Shown: in pieces, positions 16,376 to 25,654 of the stretch
Layout of the letters: every line of letters begins with the position of its first letter
Numbering within the stretch: the first letter of the stretch is position 1
From: Fimbriimonadaceae bacterium
GTDB taxonomy: Bacteria; Armatimonadota; Fimbriimonadia; Fimbriimonadales; Fimbriimonadaceae
Length of the DNA stretch: 64,000 nucleotides
Reading direction: 5' to 3'
NCBI GenBank assembly: GCA_019454105.1
Contig: CP075364.1
Coordinates: 1,429,362 to 1,493,361 of the forward strand
Translations under genes and position numbers: made by a program
Notes under the pieces: model-generated
Seen by the model: only the letters and a program-made list of their open reading frames with translations
Told to the model about the DNA's origin: nothing
The model's database searches: none

Positions 16376-17589
16376 AGTTCTGGGTCGTCCGGTTGGTCTC
16401 GTTGGCCGTGGCTTTCGGATTCGCCTTCGGTGCCGACGCCTGGATCGCAGGCTCGATGCCGAGCGCTTATCGCCTCGCCGTCCTGGCCGGGTTGTTCGTC
16501 ACTTTGGCCGTCAGCCTGAACCTGATCAATGGGATCACTGGCCAGTTCTCCATCGGCCACGCCGCGTTCTATATGGTCGGCGCCTACACCACGGGGTTCG
16601 TCTCAAACCAGTTCTACGCCCAGCAGCCTCTGGGCCAACCCATGTGGCTGATCGCGATGGCCCTCCTCGGTGCGGCAGCCTCGGCAGTCGCCGGCTTGGT
16701 CGTCGGGTTGCCGTCGTTGCGCCTGCGCGGGGACTATCTGGCGATTGTGACTCTTGGGTTCGGAGAGATCCTCCGGATCGTCACCCAAAACATCAGCCAG
16801 ATCGGCGGTTCCTACGGGATGAACGTCAAGCCGTTCGGCGGACCTGTCCAGACCTTGTGGGTCGTGCTGCTTCTGGCCTTTTTGTGTGTGTCCATCTGCC
16901 GGAACTTGCTCAAAACGGCTCACGGACTACCATTTGTCGCCGTGCGGGACGACGAAGTCGCCAGTTCGGCCATGGGGGTGCGCGTCTCAAGCGTGAAGGT
17001 CACCGCGTTCGTCATCGGGTCCGCGTTCGCAGGGGCGGCCGGGGCGATGCTAGCCCACGCTGAGACTTTCATCTCGCCAGACATGTTCAGGATGGATGTC
17101 TCGTTCATCATCCTCACGATGGTCGTCCTCGGCGGCACCGGTTCCATCACCGGGTCGGTCGTCGCGGCGGTTGTGCTCTTCGGAATCCCCGAGTACTTAA
17201 GAACTCTCCAAGACCCGATCACCAAGCTTCCTCTTGCAGTGCCAGGACAGGCCCTCTTGGGCTCGCTTGTCGCGGTCGGTCTGACGGTCTGGGGCCTCCG
17301 CGAAGTCTCACGCAGGGTTCATGGAAACGTACAAAACAGGGCCGTGGCGTATGGCGGGACACTGCTCGGCGGAGCCGTCGTCGCGTGGCTCTTTTCTGTG
17401 GTCTTCGGTCTCATCCCCCAGATCGCGGCCCTCAAGTTTGACGTGAACATGCTCCGCATGGTCATCTTCGCGCTTACCCTGATCGTCCTCATGCTCCTCC
17501 GACCTCAAGGCATCTTTGGCCACCACGAGTTCAGTTGGCGCTGGTTGGGGGGCCTTCTGGGCCGACGGCCCAGGGAGGCAACGGCTTGA
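16372..17589 (+). CDS. livM: Branched-chain amino acid-type ABC transporter permease, LivM family
   Basis: This 405-residue multi-pass protein shows the LivM signatures LNLINGITGQFSIGHAAFYM, LRLRGDYLAIVTLGFGEILR and AVRDDEVASSAMGVRV (the ATPase-contact loop). It pairs with LivH to form the membrane pore. It is longer than most LivM proteins because of an additional C-terminal section with two or three more hydrophobic segments (about residues 290-385) ending in FRPQG-like MLLRPQGIFG. The ATG overlaps the livH stop by 4 nt, and its own TGA overlaps the livG TTG by 4 nt. Confidence 0.93.
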   Translation: MKFWVVRLVSLAVAFGFAFGADAWIAGSMPSAYRLAVLAGLFVTLAVSLNLINGITGQFSIGHAAFYMVGAYTTGFVSNQFYAQQPLGQPMWLIAMALLGAAASAVAGLVVGLPSLRLRGDYLAIVTLGFGEILRIVTQNISQIGGSYGMNVKPFGGPVQTLWVVLLLAFLCVSICRNLLKTAHGLPFVAVRDDEVASSAMGVRVSSVKVTAFVIGSAFAGAAGAMLAHAETFISPDMFRMDVSFIILTMVVLGGTGSITGSVVAAVVLFGIPEYLRTLQDPITKLPLAVPGQALLGSLVAVGLTVWGLREVSRRVHGNVQNRAVAYGGTLLGGAVVAWLFSVVFGLIPQIAALKFDVNMLRMVIFALTLIVLMLLRPQGIFGHHEFSWRWLGGLLGRRPREATA

Positions 17590-18359
17590 GCCAGACAGTT
17601 CTCGCCCTGCAAGACGCGACGATTCAGTTCGGCGGTCTCGTCGCGGTCAACAAGGTCACCTTCGACCTCAACAAAGGAGACCTCTTTGGCCTGATCGGGC
17701 CGAACGGGGCCGGGAAGACGACCTGTTTCAACCTCATCACCGGCGTCTACAAACCGACGCACGGCTCGATCAAGTTCCATGGCCAAGAGATCGGCGGCCT
17801 CCCTCCGGCCAAGATCGCGACCCGTGGCATCTGCCGCACTTTCCAGAACATCCGTCTCTTTTCCTCGCTCTCAGCTCTTGAGAACGTCGTCGTCGGGGCC
17901 TTCCTCCGTCATCGCACCCCACTTTGGACGGCCCTAGCTTGTTTGCCGCCGGCCTTGAGAGAGACCAAGGCTCTTCGGGAAGAATCGATGCGGCTGCTCG
18001 AGGTCATGGATCTGGCCGACGAGGCCCACACCCGGTCGTCCGATCTGCCCTATGGCAAGCAGCGCCGGCTCGAGATCGCCCGAGCCATGGCCACCCGGCC
18101 CGAACTGATCCTGCTTGACGAACCCGCCGCCGGGATGAACCCCCTGGAAAAGGAAGACCTCCAGTCGACCGTCAAGAAGATCCGCGACAACTTCGACATG
18201 ACCGTTCTTCTCATCGAACACGACATGAGGTTCGTGATGGGGCTCTGCGAAAGGATCGTTGTCCTTGACCATGGCGAGGAAATCGCCCACGGTCCCCCCG
18301 ATGCGATCCGCAACGATCCCAAGGTCATCGAGGCCTATCTTGGCGAAGCCCACTCATAG
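17586..18359 (+). CDS. livG: Branched-chain amino acid-type ABC transporter ATP-binding protein, LivG family
   Basis: The 257-residue ATPase has Walker [13 protein letters not shown] (about 38-49), the signature [14 protein letters not shown] (family usual: [14 protein letters not shown]) and Walker [14 protein letters not shown], with the H-loop in LLIEHDM. It powers the LivHM importer from the cytoplasm. The open frame reaches back to 17535, but TTG 17586 forms a TTGA overlap with livM and gives the standard N-terminus ([16 protein letters not shown]). The expected partner ATPase LivF is not next to it: the following gene is folC on the other strand, overlapping by 6 nt. Confidence 0.93.
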   Translation: MSQTVLALQDATIQFGGLVAVNKVTFDLNKGDLFGLIGPNGAGKTTCFNLITGVYKPTHGSIKFHGQEIGGLPPAKIATRGICRTFQNIRLFSSLSALENVVVGAFLRHRTPLWTALACLPPALRETKALREESMRLLEVMDLADEAHTRSSDLPYGKQRRLEIARAMATRPELILLDEPAAGMNPLEKEDLQSTVKKIRDNFDMTVLLIEHDMRFVMGLCERIVVLDHGEEIAHGPPDAIRNDPKVIEAYLGEAHS

Positions 18360-19616
18360 TCCGAGCTTCCGACCGACCTCCCCGACCAGGTAGTAGCTTC
18401 CAGTCACTAAGACCAGCCCGGCCCCAGCCGAGAGAGCAGCCTCCAGTCCCTCTTCCAGACTCTTGTGCGCCAGGCTGCGCTCAAAGAGCCAACCGACCTC
18501 TCGCTCAAGCTCCAACGGGTCGCGGGAACGGTGAAAGTCGATCGGAACAAAGTGAGCCTCGTCCACCAAGGTGGCCAATGGCTCATAGAACCCCGAAGCC
18601 GCATGGCCGCTCAACATACCGGTGAGCAGCACCGTCTTGACCGGCCACTCGGGAAGTTCGCGCAACGAGTCGACCAGGGCCTGGGCCGCGTCCTCGTTGT
18701 GCGCCCCGTCGAGCAAGTAGTCATGACCCTGGTGGCTCACTCTTTGGAACCGCCCGGGCAGACTGGCCTTGCCGACACCCAGCCTGACTTTGCTCCGCTG
18801 CTTGATCCTTCCGGCCGCCTCGCAAGCGGCGATGGCCAGGGCCATGTTGTGAGGCTGCCACTTACCTGCGATCCCGGGCACTAGACGCTCGTAGCTTCCT
18901 CCCGGAGTGCTGACCCCCCAACCGTCAAGGCCCCTTGTCAGCACCACCTCGTGACCATAGCGCCAGAGCGGGCTCTCCAATTCCGCCGCGATCCTTGCCA
19001 CTGGTCCCATGGCGATCGGAGGGAGGTCGCCGACGACCACCGGTCGGCCAGGCTTGACGATCCCCGCCTTTTCCACCGCGATCTTGTCAAGGGTGTCCCC
19101 AAGGATCTCGGTATGGTCTAGACCGACGCTCACAATGACGCTGGACGCCGGATCGACGATGTTCGTGGCGTCAAGCCTTCCGCCCAGTCCGACCTCCAGA
19201 GCGACCGCGTCACAACTCGATCGGGACCAGAAGAGGAACCCAAGGCCTGTCTTGAACTCGAACTCTGTCAAACCGCCCCAGGGCTCGTCTTCCAGAGTCT
19301 CGGCCACTGGGATGATCTCCGCGACGAGGCGGGCGAAATCCTCGCGCGGGATCAATCCACGGCCTAGCTGAACACGCTCGCAAAGGTCGTACACATAAGG
19401 GCTAAAGTAGGCGCCCGTCGTCCAACCTTGCTCGACAAGGACGCTTTGGACGATCGCGGTGACGCTACCCTTTCCGTTCGTCCCCGTCACATGGACGAAG
19501 TCGGGCCAATGCTCGATCGGAAGACGGCGGACGAACTCCTGCATCCGGTCCAGCCCAAGCCGCCAGCCCCGGCCCCCATACCGCGACAGCGCCGCGACCG
19601 CCTCGTCGTAGGTCAT
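18354..19616 (-). CDS. folC: Bifunctional folylpolyglutamate synthase/dihydrofolate synthase
   Basis: This 420-residue Mur-ligase-like enzyme has the family P-loop VTGTNGKGSVTAIVQ (about residues 42-56), then AYFSPYVYDLCERVQLGRG, EVGLGGRLDATN and VSVGLDHTEILGDTLDKIA with the metal-binding His. The C-terminal domain contains LLDGAHNEDAAQAL. It adds glutamate to dihydropteroate and folates in the cytoplasm. It is divergent from nuoD (88 nt between starts) and converges on livG. folP, another folate gene, is 20 kb away at 39546-40376. Confidence 0.94.
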   Translation of the reverse strand: MTYDEAVAALSRYGGRGWRLGLDRMQEFVRRLPIEHWPDFVHVTGTNGKGSVTAIVQSVLVEQGWTTGAYFSPYVYDLCERVQLGRGLIPREDFARLVAEIIPVAETLEDEPWGGLTEFEFKTGLGFLFWSRSSCDAVALEVGLGGRLDATNIVDPASSVIVSVGLDHTEILGDTLDKIAVEKAGIVKPGRPVVVGDLPPIAMGPVARIAAELESPLWRYGHEVVLTRGLDGWGVSTPGGSYERLVPGIAGKWQPHNMALAIAACEAAGRIKQRSKVRLGVGKASLPGRFQRVSHQGHDYLLDGAHNEDAAQALVDSLRELPEWPVKTVLLTGMLSGHAASGFYEPLATLVDEAHFVPIDFHRSRDPLELEREVGWLFERSLAHKSLEEGLEAALSAGAGLVLVTGSYYLVGEVGRKLGL

Positions 19617-19703
19617 TCCCGCTCCCCATCATACGGCCCGGGCCGCCTCCAGACCTGGTCCTTGCCGCTGTGCCAGAATCTTCGTAGGAATCCGTCGAGC
19701 CTC

Positions 19704-20924
19704 ATGAGCACCGCCAACCCGTTTATGCCCACCACCGAGACCGTCTTCCAGCGGACGGGCGAGAACACGATGGTGGTCAACATCGGTCCCCAGCACCCCA
19801 GCACCCACGGCGTGCTCAGGCTCGTGGTGGAGCTCGAAGGCGAGGTCATCGTCCAGTGCAAGTGCGTCATCGGCTATCTGCACACCGGCATGGAAAAGGA
19901 GGCCGAGAGCCAGACCTATCAGAAGTGCGTGGTCATGACCGACCGCATGGACTATCTCAACGCCAACGGCAACAACCTCGCCCACGCTTTGGCGGTCGAG
20001 AAGCTCCTTGGGATCGAAGTGCCCCGCCGGGGCAACTATCTCCGCGTCATCCTCGCCGAGCTGAGCCGGATCGCCAGCCACTGCGTCTGGCTCGGCACCC
20101 ACGCGCTCGACCTCGGGGCGATGACCCCGTTCTTCTACATCATGCAGCAGCGGGAGATGGTGCTCGACATGTTCGAGATGTTCTCCGGAGTGCGCATGAT
20201 GCCCTCGTGGATCGTACCGGGCGGCTTGCGGGGCGACATCCCACCTGGATTTGAAGTCAAGCTCCGCACCTTCCTCAGCGAGTTCCCTAAGGAACTTGAG
20301 ACGGTCGAGAACCTCCTAGTCGAGAACCCCATCTGGATGGAGCGCACCCAGAACGTCGGTGTCCTGACCGCAAAGGAGACCCTTGAACTCGGATGCAGCG
20401 GGCCGATCGCCCGCGGCAGCGGTGTCGCTTGGGACCTGCGCAAGAGCAACCCCTACACGAGCTACGAAGAGTTCGACTTCCTGGTGCCGGTGGGCGAGAC
20501 TGGCGACGTCTACGACCGGTTCCTGGTCCGCATCGCCGAAATGAAGGAGTCGTGCAAGATCCTCCAGCAGGCAATCGACGGGTTGCCCGAGGGGCCCTGG
20601 AACACCACAGACCGCAAGGTCGCCCCGCCCGCCCGCGAAGAACTCGACAACTCCATGGAGGCCGTCATCCACCACTTTAAGCTCTGGACCGAGGGGTTCC
20701 GGACTCCAGTTGGCGAGGCCTATGCCGGGATCGAAGGGTCGAAGGGCGAACTCGGCTTCTACATTGTGAGCGACGGGACGAACCGGCCGTACCGTTGGCA
20801 CGAGCGCCCGTCGTCCTTCATGAACCTCAAGTCTCTCGAAGTGCTGGCCAAGGGGAAGTTGATCGCGGACGTGATCGCGATCATCGGATCCATCGACATC
20901 GTGCTCGGCGAGATCGACCGCTGA
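19704..20924 (+). CDS. nuoD: NADH-quinone oxidoreductase subunit D
   Basis: The 406-residue protein is the 49-kDa-type subunit of complex I. It has GPQHPSTHGVLRLVVELEGE near the N-terminus (family mark, quinone-site His), GYLHTGMEKEAE, NALAVEKLLGIEVPRRG-like and a C-terminal IGSIDIVLGEIDR. It forms part of the quinone-binding chamber in the peripheral arm. ATG 19704 (MSTANPFMPT) was chosen; the frame extends 92 codons further into the region opposite folC, where homology ends. nuoE follows after 19 nt. nuoA-C are not upstream, so the complex I genes are split up in this genome. Confidence 0.96.
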   Translation: MSTANPFMPTTETVFQRTGENTMVVNIGPQHPSTHGVLRLVVELEGEVIVQCKCVIGYLHTGMEKEAESQTYQKCVVMTDRMDYLNANGNNLAHALAVEKLLGIEVPRRGNYLRVILAELSRIASHCVWLGTHALDLGAMTPFFYIMQQREMVLDMFEMFSGVRMMPSWIVPGGLRGDIPPGFEVKLRTFLSEFPKELETVENLLVENPIWMERTQNVGVLTAKETLELGCSGPIARGSGVAWDLRKSNPYTSYEEFDFLVPVGETGDVYDRFLVRIAEMKESCKILQQAIDGLPEGPWNTTDRKVAPPAREELDNSMEAVIHHFKLWTEGFRTPVGEAYAGIEGSKGELGFYIVSDGTNRPYRWHERPSSFMNLKSLEVLAKGKLIADVIAIIGSIDIVLGEIDR

Positions 20925-20943
20925 GCAGTAGAATCAAACGAAC

Positions 20944-21552
20944 GTGAGCGAACTCCTTCAGATCGGGGCCCAGCGGCCCAAAGCCCCCGAACCGGACAGC
21001 TTGGAACTCCGGTTCAGCCCGACCGCCGTCGAGGAACTCGAGGCCCTCAAGACGCACTACCCTGACCTGAAGAGTTGCGTCCTGCCAACGCTCTGGATCG
21101 CCCAGCGGGAATATGGCGGGCACTTGTCGCCGGAGGCGATCGCCGAGGTCGCCCACCGACTGTCACGGAGCTACGCTGAGGTCGAGGGCGTCGCGACGTT
21201 CTATTCGATGTACAACACCGCCCACAAGCCGGGCCGTCACCTCATCGAAGTGTGCACCTGCCTCTCGTGCCACATGTGCGGGGCGTACCGGATCGTCGAC
21301 CACCTTGAAGAGAAGCTTGGGATCAAACTTGGCGAGACGACCCCGGACGGTGTGTTCAGCATCCACGAGGTCGAATGCCTGGACGCGTGCGACCGGGCGC
21401 CAGTGCTCCAGGTGGGGGATCAATATGTCGGGCCAGTGACGCCGGAGACGGTGGACGAGTTGTTGGAGCGGCTCCGGTCGAACCCCGACTCGACCGTTGT
21501 CCAACTGGCCGACGCGGTCGTCAAGGTGCATCTGCGGGACGGCAAGGCTTGA
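20944..21552 (+). CDS. nuoE: NADH-quinone oxidoreductase subunit E
   Basis: This 202-residue protein is the 24-kDa [2Fe-2S] subunit of the NADH-dehydrogenase module. The cluster ligands are in VCTCLSCHMCGA (C-x4-C) and EVECLDACDRAP (C-x3-C). The N-terminal helical domain (LKTHYPDLKSCVLPTLWIAQ, then LSRSYAEVEGVATFYSMYNT) is standard. The C-terminus extends ~35 residues beyond the cluster domain. The start is GTG 20944, 19 nt after nuoD. nuoF would normally follow directly but is 2.7 kb downstream, behind a pilin-like block. Confidence 0.95.
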   Translation: MSELLQIGAQRPKAPEPDSLELRFSPTAVEELEALKTHYPDLKSCVLPTLWIAQREYGGHLSPEAIAEVAHRLSRSYAEVEGVATFYSMYNTAHKPGRHLIEVCTCLSCHMCGAYRIVDHLEEKLGIKLGETTPDGVFSIHEVECLDACDRAPVLQVGDQYVGPVTPETVDELLERLRSNPDSTVVQLADAVVKVHLRDGKA

Positions 21553-21640
21553 GCGTCCGGAGTGAACCACCCCTGATTCCAGGTGGCATGCAACCTCACG
21601 GCCTCTCCCTCGACTAACGATCGACGATCCGGTAGGCAAT

Positions 21641-21660
21641 TTCTGAACTTTCGTTCAGAA
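21641..21660. promoter_or_regulatory. Inverted repeat upstream of the pilin-like gene, candidate operator
   Basis: TTCTGAAC, a 4-nt spacer (TTTC) and GTTCAGAA form a perfect 8+8 palindrome. Its centre lies about 37-40 nt upstream of the TATAAT at 21687, where an activator dimer could sit. A small hairpin is the alternative reading. Confidence 0.5.
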
Positions 21661-21686
21661 CGAGTAGCTTCGGGACGACTTGCGCG

Positions 21687-21692
21687 TATAAT
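21687..21692 (+). promoter_or_regulatory. Consensus -10 element of the pilin-like gene
   Basis: TATAAT is a perfect sigma-70 -10 box in a GC-rich genome. No good -35 lies 16-18 nt upstream (the positions read GTAGCT or TAGCTT), which fits activator dependence and the palindrome just upstream. Transcription from here would give a leader of ~140 nt before the ATG at 21838. Confidence 0.5.
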
Positions 21693-21837
21693 AAGGGTGA
21701 AGACCCTCCGAGCCAGCAGCGACGACAATCAATGTCAGGTTACAGGTAAAAATACTAGTTTCCCAACAATGGAGTTCTCGATGAAGACTTGGGAGCCGGC
21801 TTCAGACCATAATGCGTAACCCGGAGAATCATCCGAA

Positions 21838-22856
<1,019 letters not shown>

Positions 22857-22857
<1 letters not shown>

Positions 22858-23048
22858 TGGTGAAGCTTGTACTTCCCGGCCTTGTCCTGATTCTCGGTCT
22901 TGCGCTCTTCGGATGCACGCAAGAAGAGGCGAAAGCCGAGATCAAAGGCGAGATCAAGACTGCCAATGTCGAGCCTGGAGCGAAGACGGGACCACCACCA
23001 GAGCCTGACGGAAAGGACTCCGAACTCGAAGCGATCTACGGAAAGTAG
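22857..23048 (+). CDS. Small lipoprotein (63 aa)
   Basis: The product starts at the GTG that overlaps the pilin-like gene's TAG by one base. The signal peptide MVKLVLPGLVLILGLALFGC ends in a lipobox with Cys20. The short mature part is charged and Pro-rich (EIKGEIKTANVEPGAKTG) and probably unstructured. Its close coupling suggests it works with the pilin-like protein, but this is inference. A strong hairpin terminator follows at 23109-23147. Confidence 0.75.
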
Positions 23049-23108
23049 TCGCTCGGAGCGCCCGAACCTGGACTTTCTGTCGGTGACCGGTGGGTCTGGG
23101 AAGATGGC

Positions 23109-23147
23109 GAAAGAAGGGACGTGCTGATCTGGCACGTCCCTTCTTTC
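23109..23147 (+). terminator. Strong rho-independent-type terminator
   Basis: A perfect 16-bp stem (GAAAGAAGGGACGTGC / GCACGTCCCTTCTTTC) closes a 7-nt loop, 60 nt after the lipoprotein stop. The A-rich 5' arm and T-rich 3' arm (CCCTTCTTTC) are typical of a terminator that could work on both strands. It would end the pilin/lipoprotein transcript. Confidence 0.85.
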
Positions 23148-23315
23148 AAATGCCAGAGTGCTTTTGGGGCGACAAATGAAAGACAAAGTGCCCTTCAGAA
23201 ATTTCTATCCGTAGCTTTCTTGATAGGAACCAGTTATCTCTGATTCCATAAAACTTTCTCTGGTCTACTGGACATCTCAATGTACATGTTGCACAAGACT
23301 TAGTTCTGACCATAC

Positions 23316-24230
23316 TTGCTAATCGCTTTGGCGATTGGCGACGGTGGACTTTTTGCTGCTGGAGGAGTCCACGATGGAAATCCATATCCTATATTTGATG
23401 AGGCGGGACGGTTCACGATCGGAACTGAGAATCCTGCCAAGCTCAACAAGCCCCCCTTTTGGGCCGTTACAAAACCGATTGCGGTAGGCATCAGCAATGG
23501 AGGGCAGGTCTCGGCCGGGCTATCAGGCATACTTGCGCCCGATCGAATGGGCATAGCAGCAGTCTACTGGCCCAACTTTGGCACAACTGGATTCTTGCTC
23601 CTCGGGTATCCAAACATTTACGCGGCAGACGATGCCGCGACGGCTGTCACCATGGACGGGACGAGAATCGTCGGGTACGCGTTCGATGGCCTGCGCAAGA
23701 GAGCTGTCAGATGGCAGCCAGTAACCGGTGTCCCCGCGCCGATTGGCGGCATCTACCAGTCTGGACTCGATGAAGACCGGGCCTCTGATGTTTCGGCAAC
23801 GGGATCGGTCGAAGTGGGTTACTACCGCTTGTCCAACACCAATCGGAACCGCATCTTGCGCGTCGTCGATGGAGTCCGCGTGGAGCACATCTACGCCAAT
23901 CCGAACGATACGCGGAGCTTCACAGCGTTTGGCGTGTCGCCAGACGGAAACTTCACGGTCGGAGTCATATCGGACACTCCCATTAATTTTGAAAAAGTTC
24001 CAGACCTCAATGTCAATCCCAAGGCCTTTCTTACCAAGGGACCCGGGGCTCCCATTGACTTGAAAGGTCGGTTGAATTCACTGGGAGCCAACATTCCATC
24101 TGGCGTGACTCTCCTTGACGCTCAGGACGTGACCGTCGCCGATGGAACTATCTATGTAGTTGGCAACTGCGTCGACATTGCGCAACCGAACGTCGTCCGC
24201 GGATACCGCGCGGCTTTGCCTGTCTTCTAA
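23316..24230 (+). CDS. HAF-like repeat protein, probably lacking its N-terminus
   Basis: The 304 residues contain repeated short motifs of the type AxxVSxDGxxVVGxxxxxxRAxRW (for example ATAVTMDGTRIVGYAFDGLR, then KRAVRWQP; and AFGVSPDGNFTVGVI). These resemble the HAF extracellular-repeat family, in which a beta-propeller-like fold is likely. Such proteins normally begin with a signal peptide; here the frame opens at TTG 23316 with LIALAIGDGGLF, directly after an in-frame TGA at 23307, and no leader is seen. The upstream 160 nt (23148-23315) is AT-rich and carries no gene I can support. The gene may be a 5'-truncated copy or a decaying one. It sits in the block that separates nuoE from nuoF. 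Confidence 0.6.
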   Translation: MLIALAIGDGGLFAAGGVHDGNPYPIFDEAGRFTIGTENPAKLNKPPFWAVTKPIAVGISNGGQVSAGLSGILAPDRMGIAAVYWPNFGTTGFLLLGYPNIYAADDAATAVTMDGTRIVGYAFDGLRKRAVRWQPVTGVPAPIGGIYQSGLDEDRASDVSATGSVEVGYYRLSNTNRNRILRVVDGVRVEHIYANPNDTRSFTAFGVSPDGNFTVGVISDTPINFEKVPDLNVNPKAFLTKGPGAPIDLKGRLNSLGANIPSGVTLLDAQDVTVADGTIYVVGNCVDIAQPNVVRGYRAALPVF

Positions 24231-24243
24231 GCCTATGGTCAAA

Positions 24244-24274
24244 GGGTCGGGCCTCGTACGAAAGGGCCCGACCC
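24244..24274 (+). terminator. GC-rich hairpin between the HAF-like gene and nuoF
   Basis: GGGTCGGGCC and GGCCCGACCC form a perfect 10-bp stem with an 11-nt loop, 14 nt after the HAF-like stop. No T-run follows, so it may stop transcription weakly or act as an RNA 3'-end stabiliser. Confidence 0.55.
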
Positions 24275-24319
24275 GCCCGCCGACTCGATGGTCCAAAAGC
24301 CAGTAGAATGGAGCCAGAG

Positions 24320-25654
24320 ATGCCCGAGACCAAGCTCCTTTTCGAACACGCCCACGACCCCCAGTTCCGGACTCTGGACGGCTACTTGGCCAAAGGCGGT
24401 TACCAGGGCCTGAAAAAGGCCCTCGGGATGGATCGTCAAGCCGTCATCGACCAGGTCAAAGCGAGCGGCCTGCGCGGGCGGGGCGGGGCGGGGTTCCCCA
24501 CCTGGATCAAGTGGAACGGGATCGAGAAGGAGAAAAAGAACCCGCACTATCTGATCTGCAACGCCGACGAGGGCGAACCCGGCACCTTCAAAGACAAGCA
24601 GCTCATGGAGCAGACGCCGTTCCTGCTCATCGAGGGCATGACGATCGCGGGCTATGCCACCCAGGCTGACGCGGGCTACATTTACATCCGCGGCGAGTTC
24701 GTCGACGCGGCCCGGTCCCTCCGGCAAGCCATCGATCAAGCCTACGTCCAAGGCTACCTCGGTAAAAACATCCTCGGTAGCGGCTACGATCTCGACCTCT
24801 ACATCCACATGGGGGCGGGCAGCTATGAGTGCGGCGAGGAGAGCGCCCTGATGAGCAGCCTCATGGGCGAACGAGGCATGCCTCGGCTCAAGTTTCCCCA
24901 CGCTCCCCTCCCGACCGTGGCCGGGCTTTGGGACAAACCCACCGTCATCAACAACGTCGAGACCTACGCCTGCGCCCCCTTCATCTTGGACCGGGGCGGC
25001 GAATGGTACGCGACCCTCGGAGCCTCGACGAAGAACTCGCGCGGAACCAAGCTCTTCAGCGTCAGCGGGCACGTGAACAAACCCGGAAACTATGAGATCG
25101 AATTCGGAACGACCCTCGTGGAACTCCTCGACATGGCCGGCGGCATCAAGGGCGGCAAGCTCAAGGCCTGCATCCCAGGCGGTTCCAGCGTCCCGATCAT
25201 GACCGCAGAGCAAGTCGAGAAGGCAGTGATCGGCTATGAGGAGCTCTGGGACGACTACAAAACGATGGTGGGCTCAGGCGGCTGCATGTTCTTCAACGAG
25301 CACACGTGCATTGTCAGCCTCATCTGGCGCACGGCCCAGTTCTACGCGATGGAGAGCTGCGGCAAGTGCACCCCCTGTCGCGAGGGCACCAAGTGGATGC
25401 TCCAGATCCTGGACCGCATCGTCAGGGGACACGGACAGAAAGGCGACATGGATCTCTTGCTCGACGTCACTAAACAGATCGACGGGCGATCATTTTGCGG
25501 TCTGGGAGACGCCGCCGCTTGGCCCGTAGCCGGGGCCATCCGCGCCTTCCCCGAGGAGTTCGAACACTTCATCGAGCACGGTCGGTCGATGGTCCAGAGC
25601 GAGGAAGCGAAGGCCATGGCTCCTCGCTGGGCCCAACCCGCGTTCTCTCATTGA
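24320..25654 (+). CDS. nuoF: NADH-quinone oxidoreductase subunit F
   Basis: The 444-residue protein is the 51-kDa subunit that binds NADH, FMN and one [4Fe-4S] cluster. It shows GLRGRGGAGFPTWIKW (FMN/NADH site, about residues 51-66), CNADEGEPGTFKDKQL, and the cluster ligands SCGKCTPCREGT (about 348) with a fourth Cys in SFCGLGDAA. The FMN-site motif usually reads FPTG; here it is FPTW. ATG 24320 is preferred over ATG 24308 because GGAG (24310-24313) sits 6 nt before it. It is separated from nuoE by 2.7 kb of unrelated genes. nuoG is not downstream; the next gene overlaps it by 7 nt on the other strand. Confidence 0.95.
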   Translation: MPETKLLFEHAHDPQFRTLDGYLAKGGYQGLKKALGMDRQAVIDQVKASGLRGRGGAGFPTWIKWNGIEKEKKNPHYLICNADEGEPGTFKDKQLMEQTPFLLIEGMTIAGYATQADAGYIYIRGEFVDAARSLRQAIDQAYVQGYLGKNILGSGYDLDLYIHMGAGSYECGEESALMSSLMGERGMPRLKFPHAPLPTVAGLWDKPTVINNVETYACAPFILDRGGEWYATLGASTKNSRGTKLFSVSGHVNKPGNYEIEFGTTLVELLDMAGGIKGGKLKACIPGGSSVPIMTAEQVEKAVIGYEELWDDYKTMVGSGGCMFFNEHTCIVSLIWRTAQFYAMESCGKCTPCREGTKWMLQILDRIVRGHGQKGDMDLLLDVTKQIDGRSFCGLGDAAAWPVAGAIRAFPEEFEHFIEHGRSMVQSEEAKAMAPRWAQPAFSH

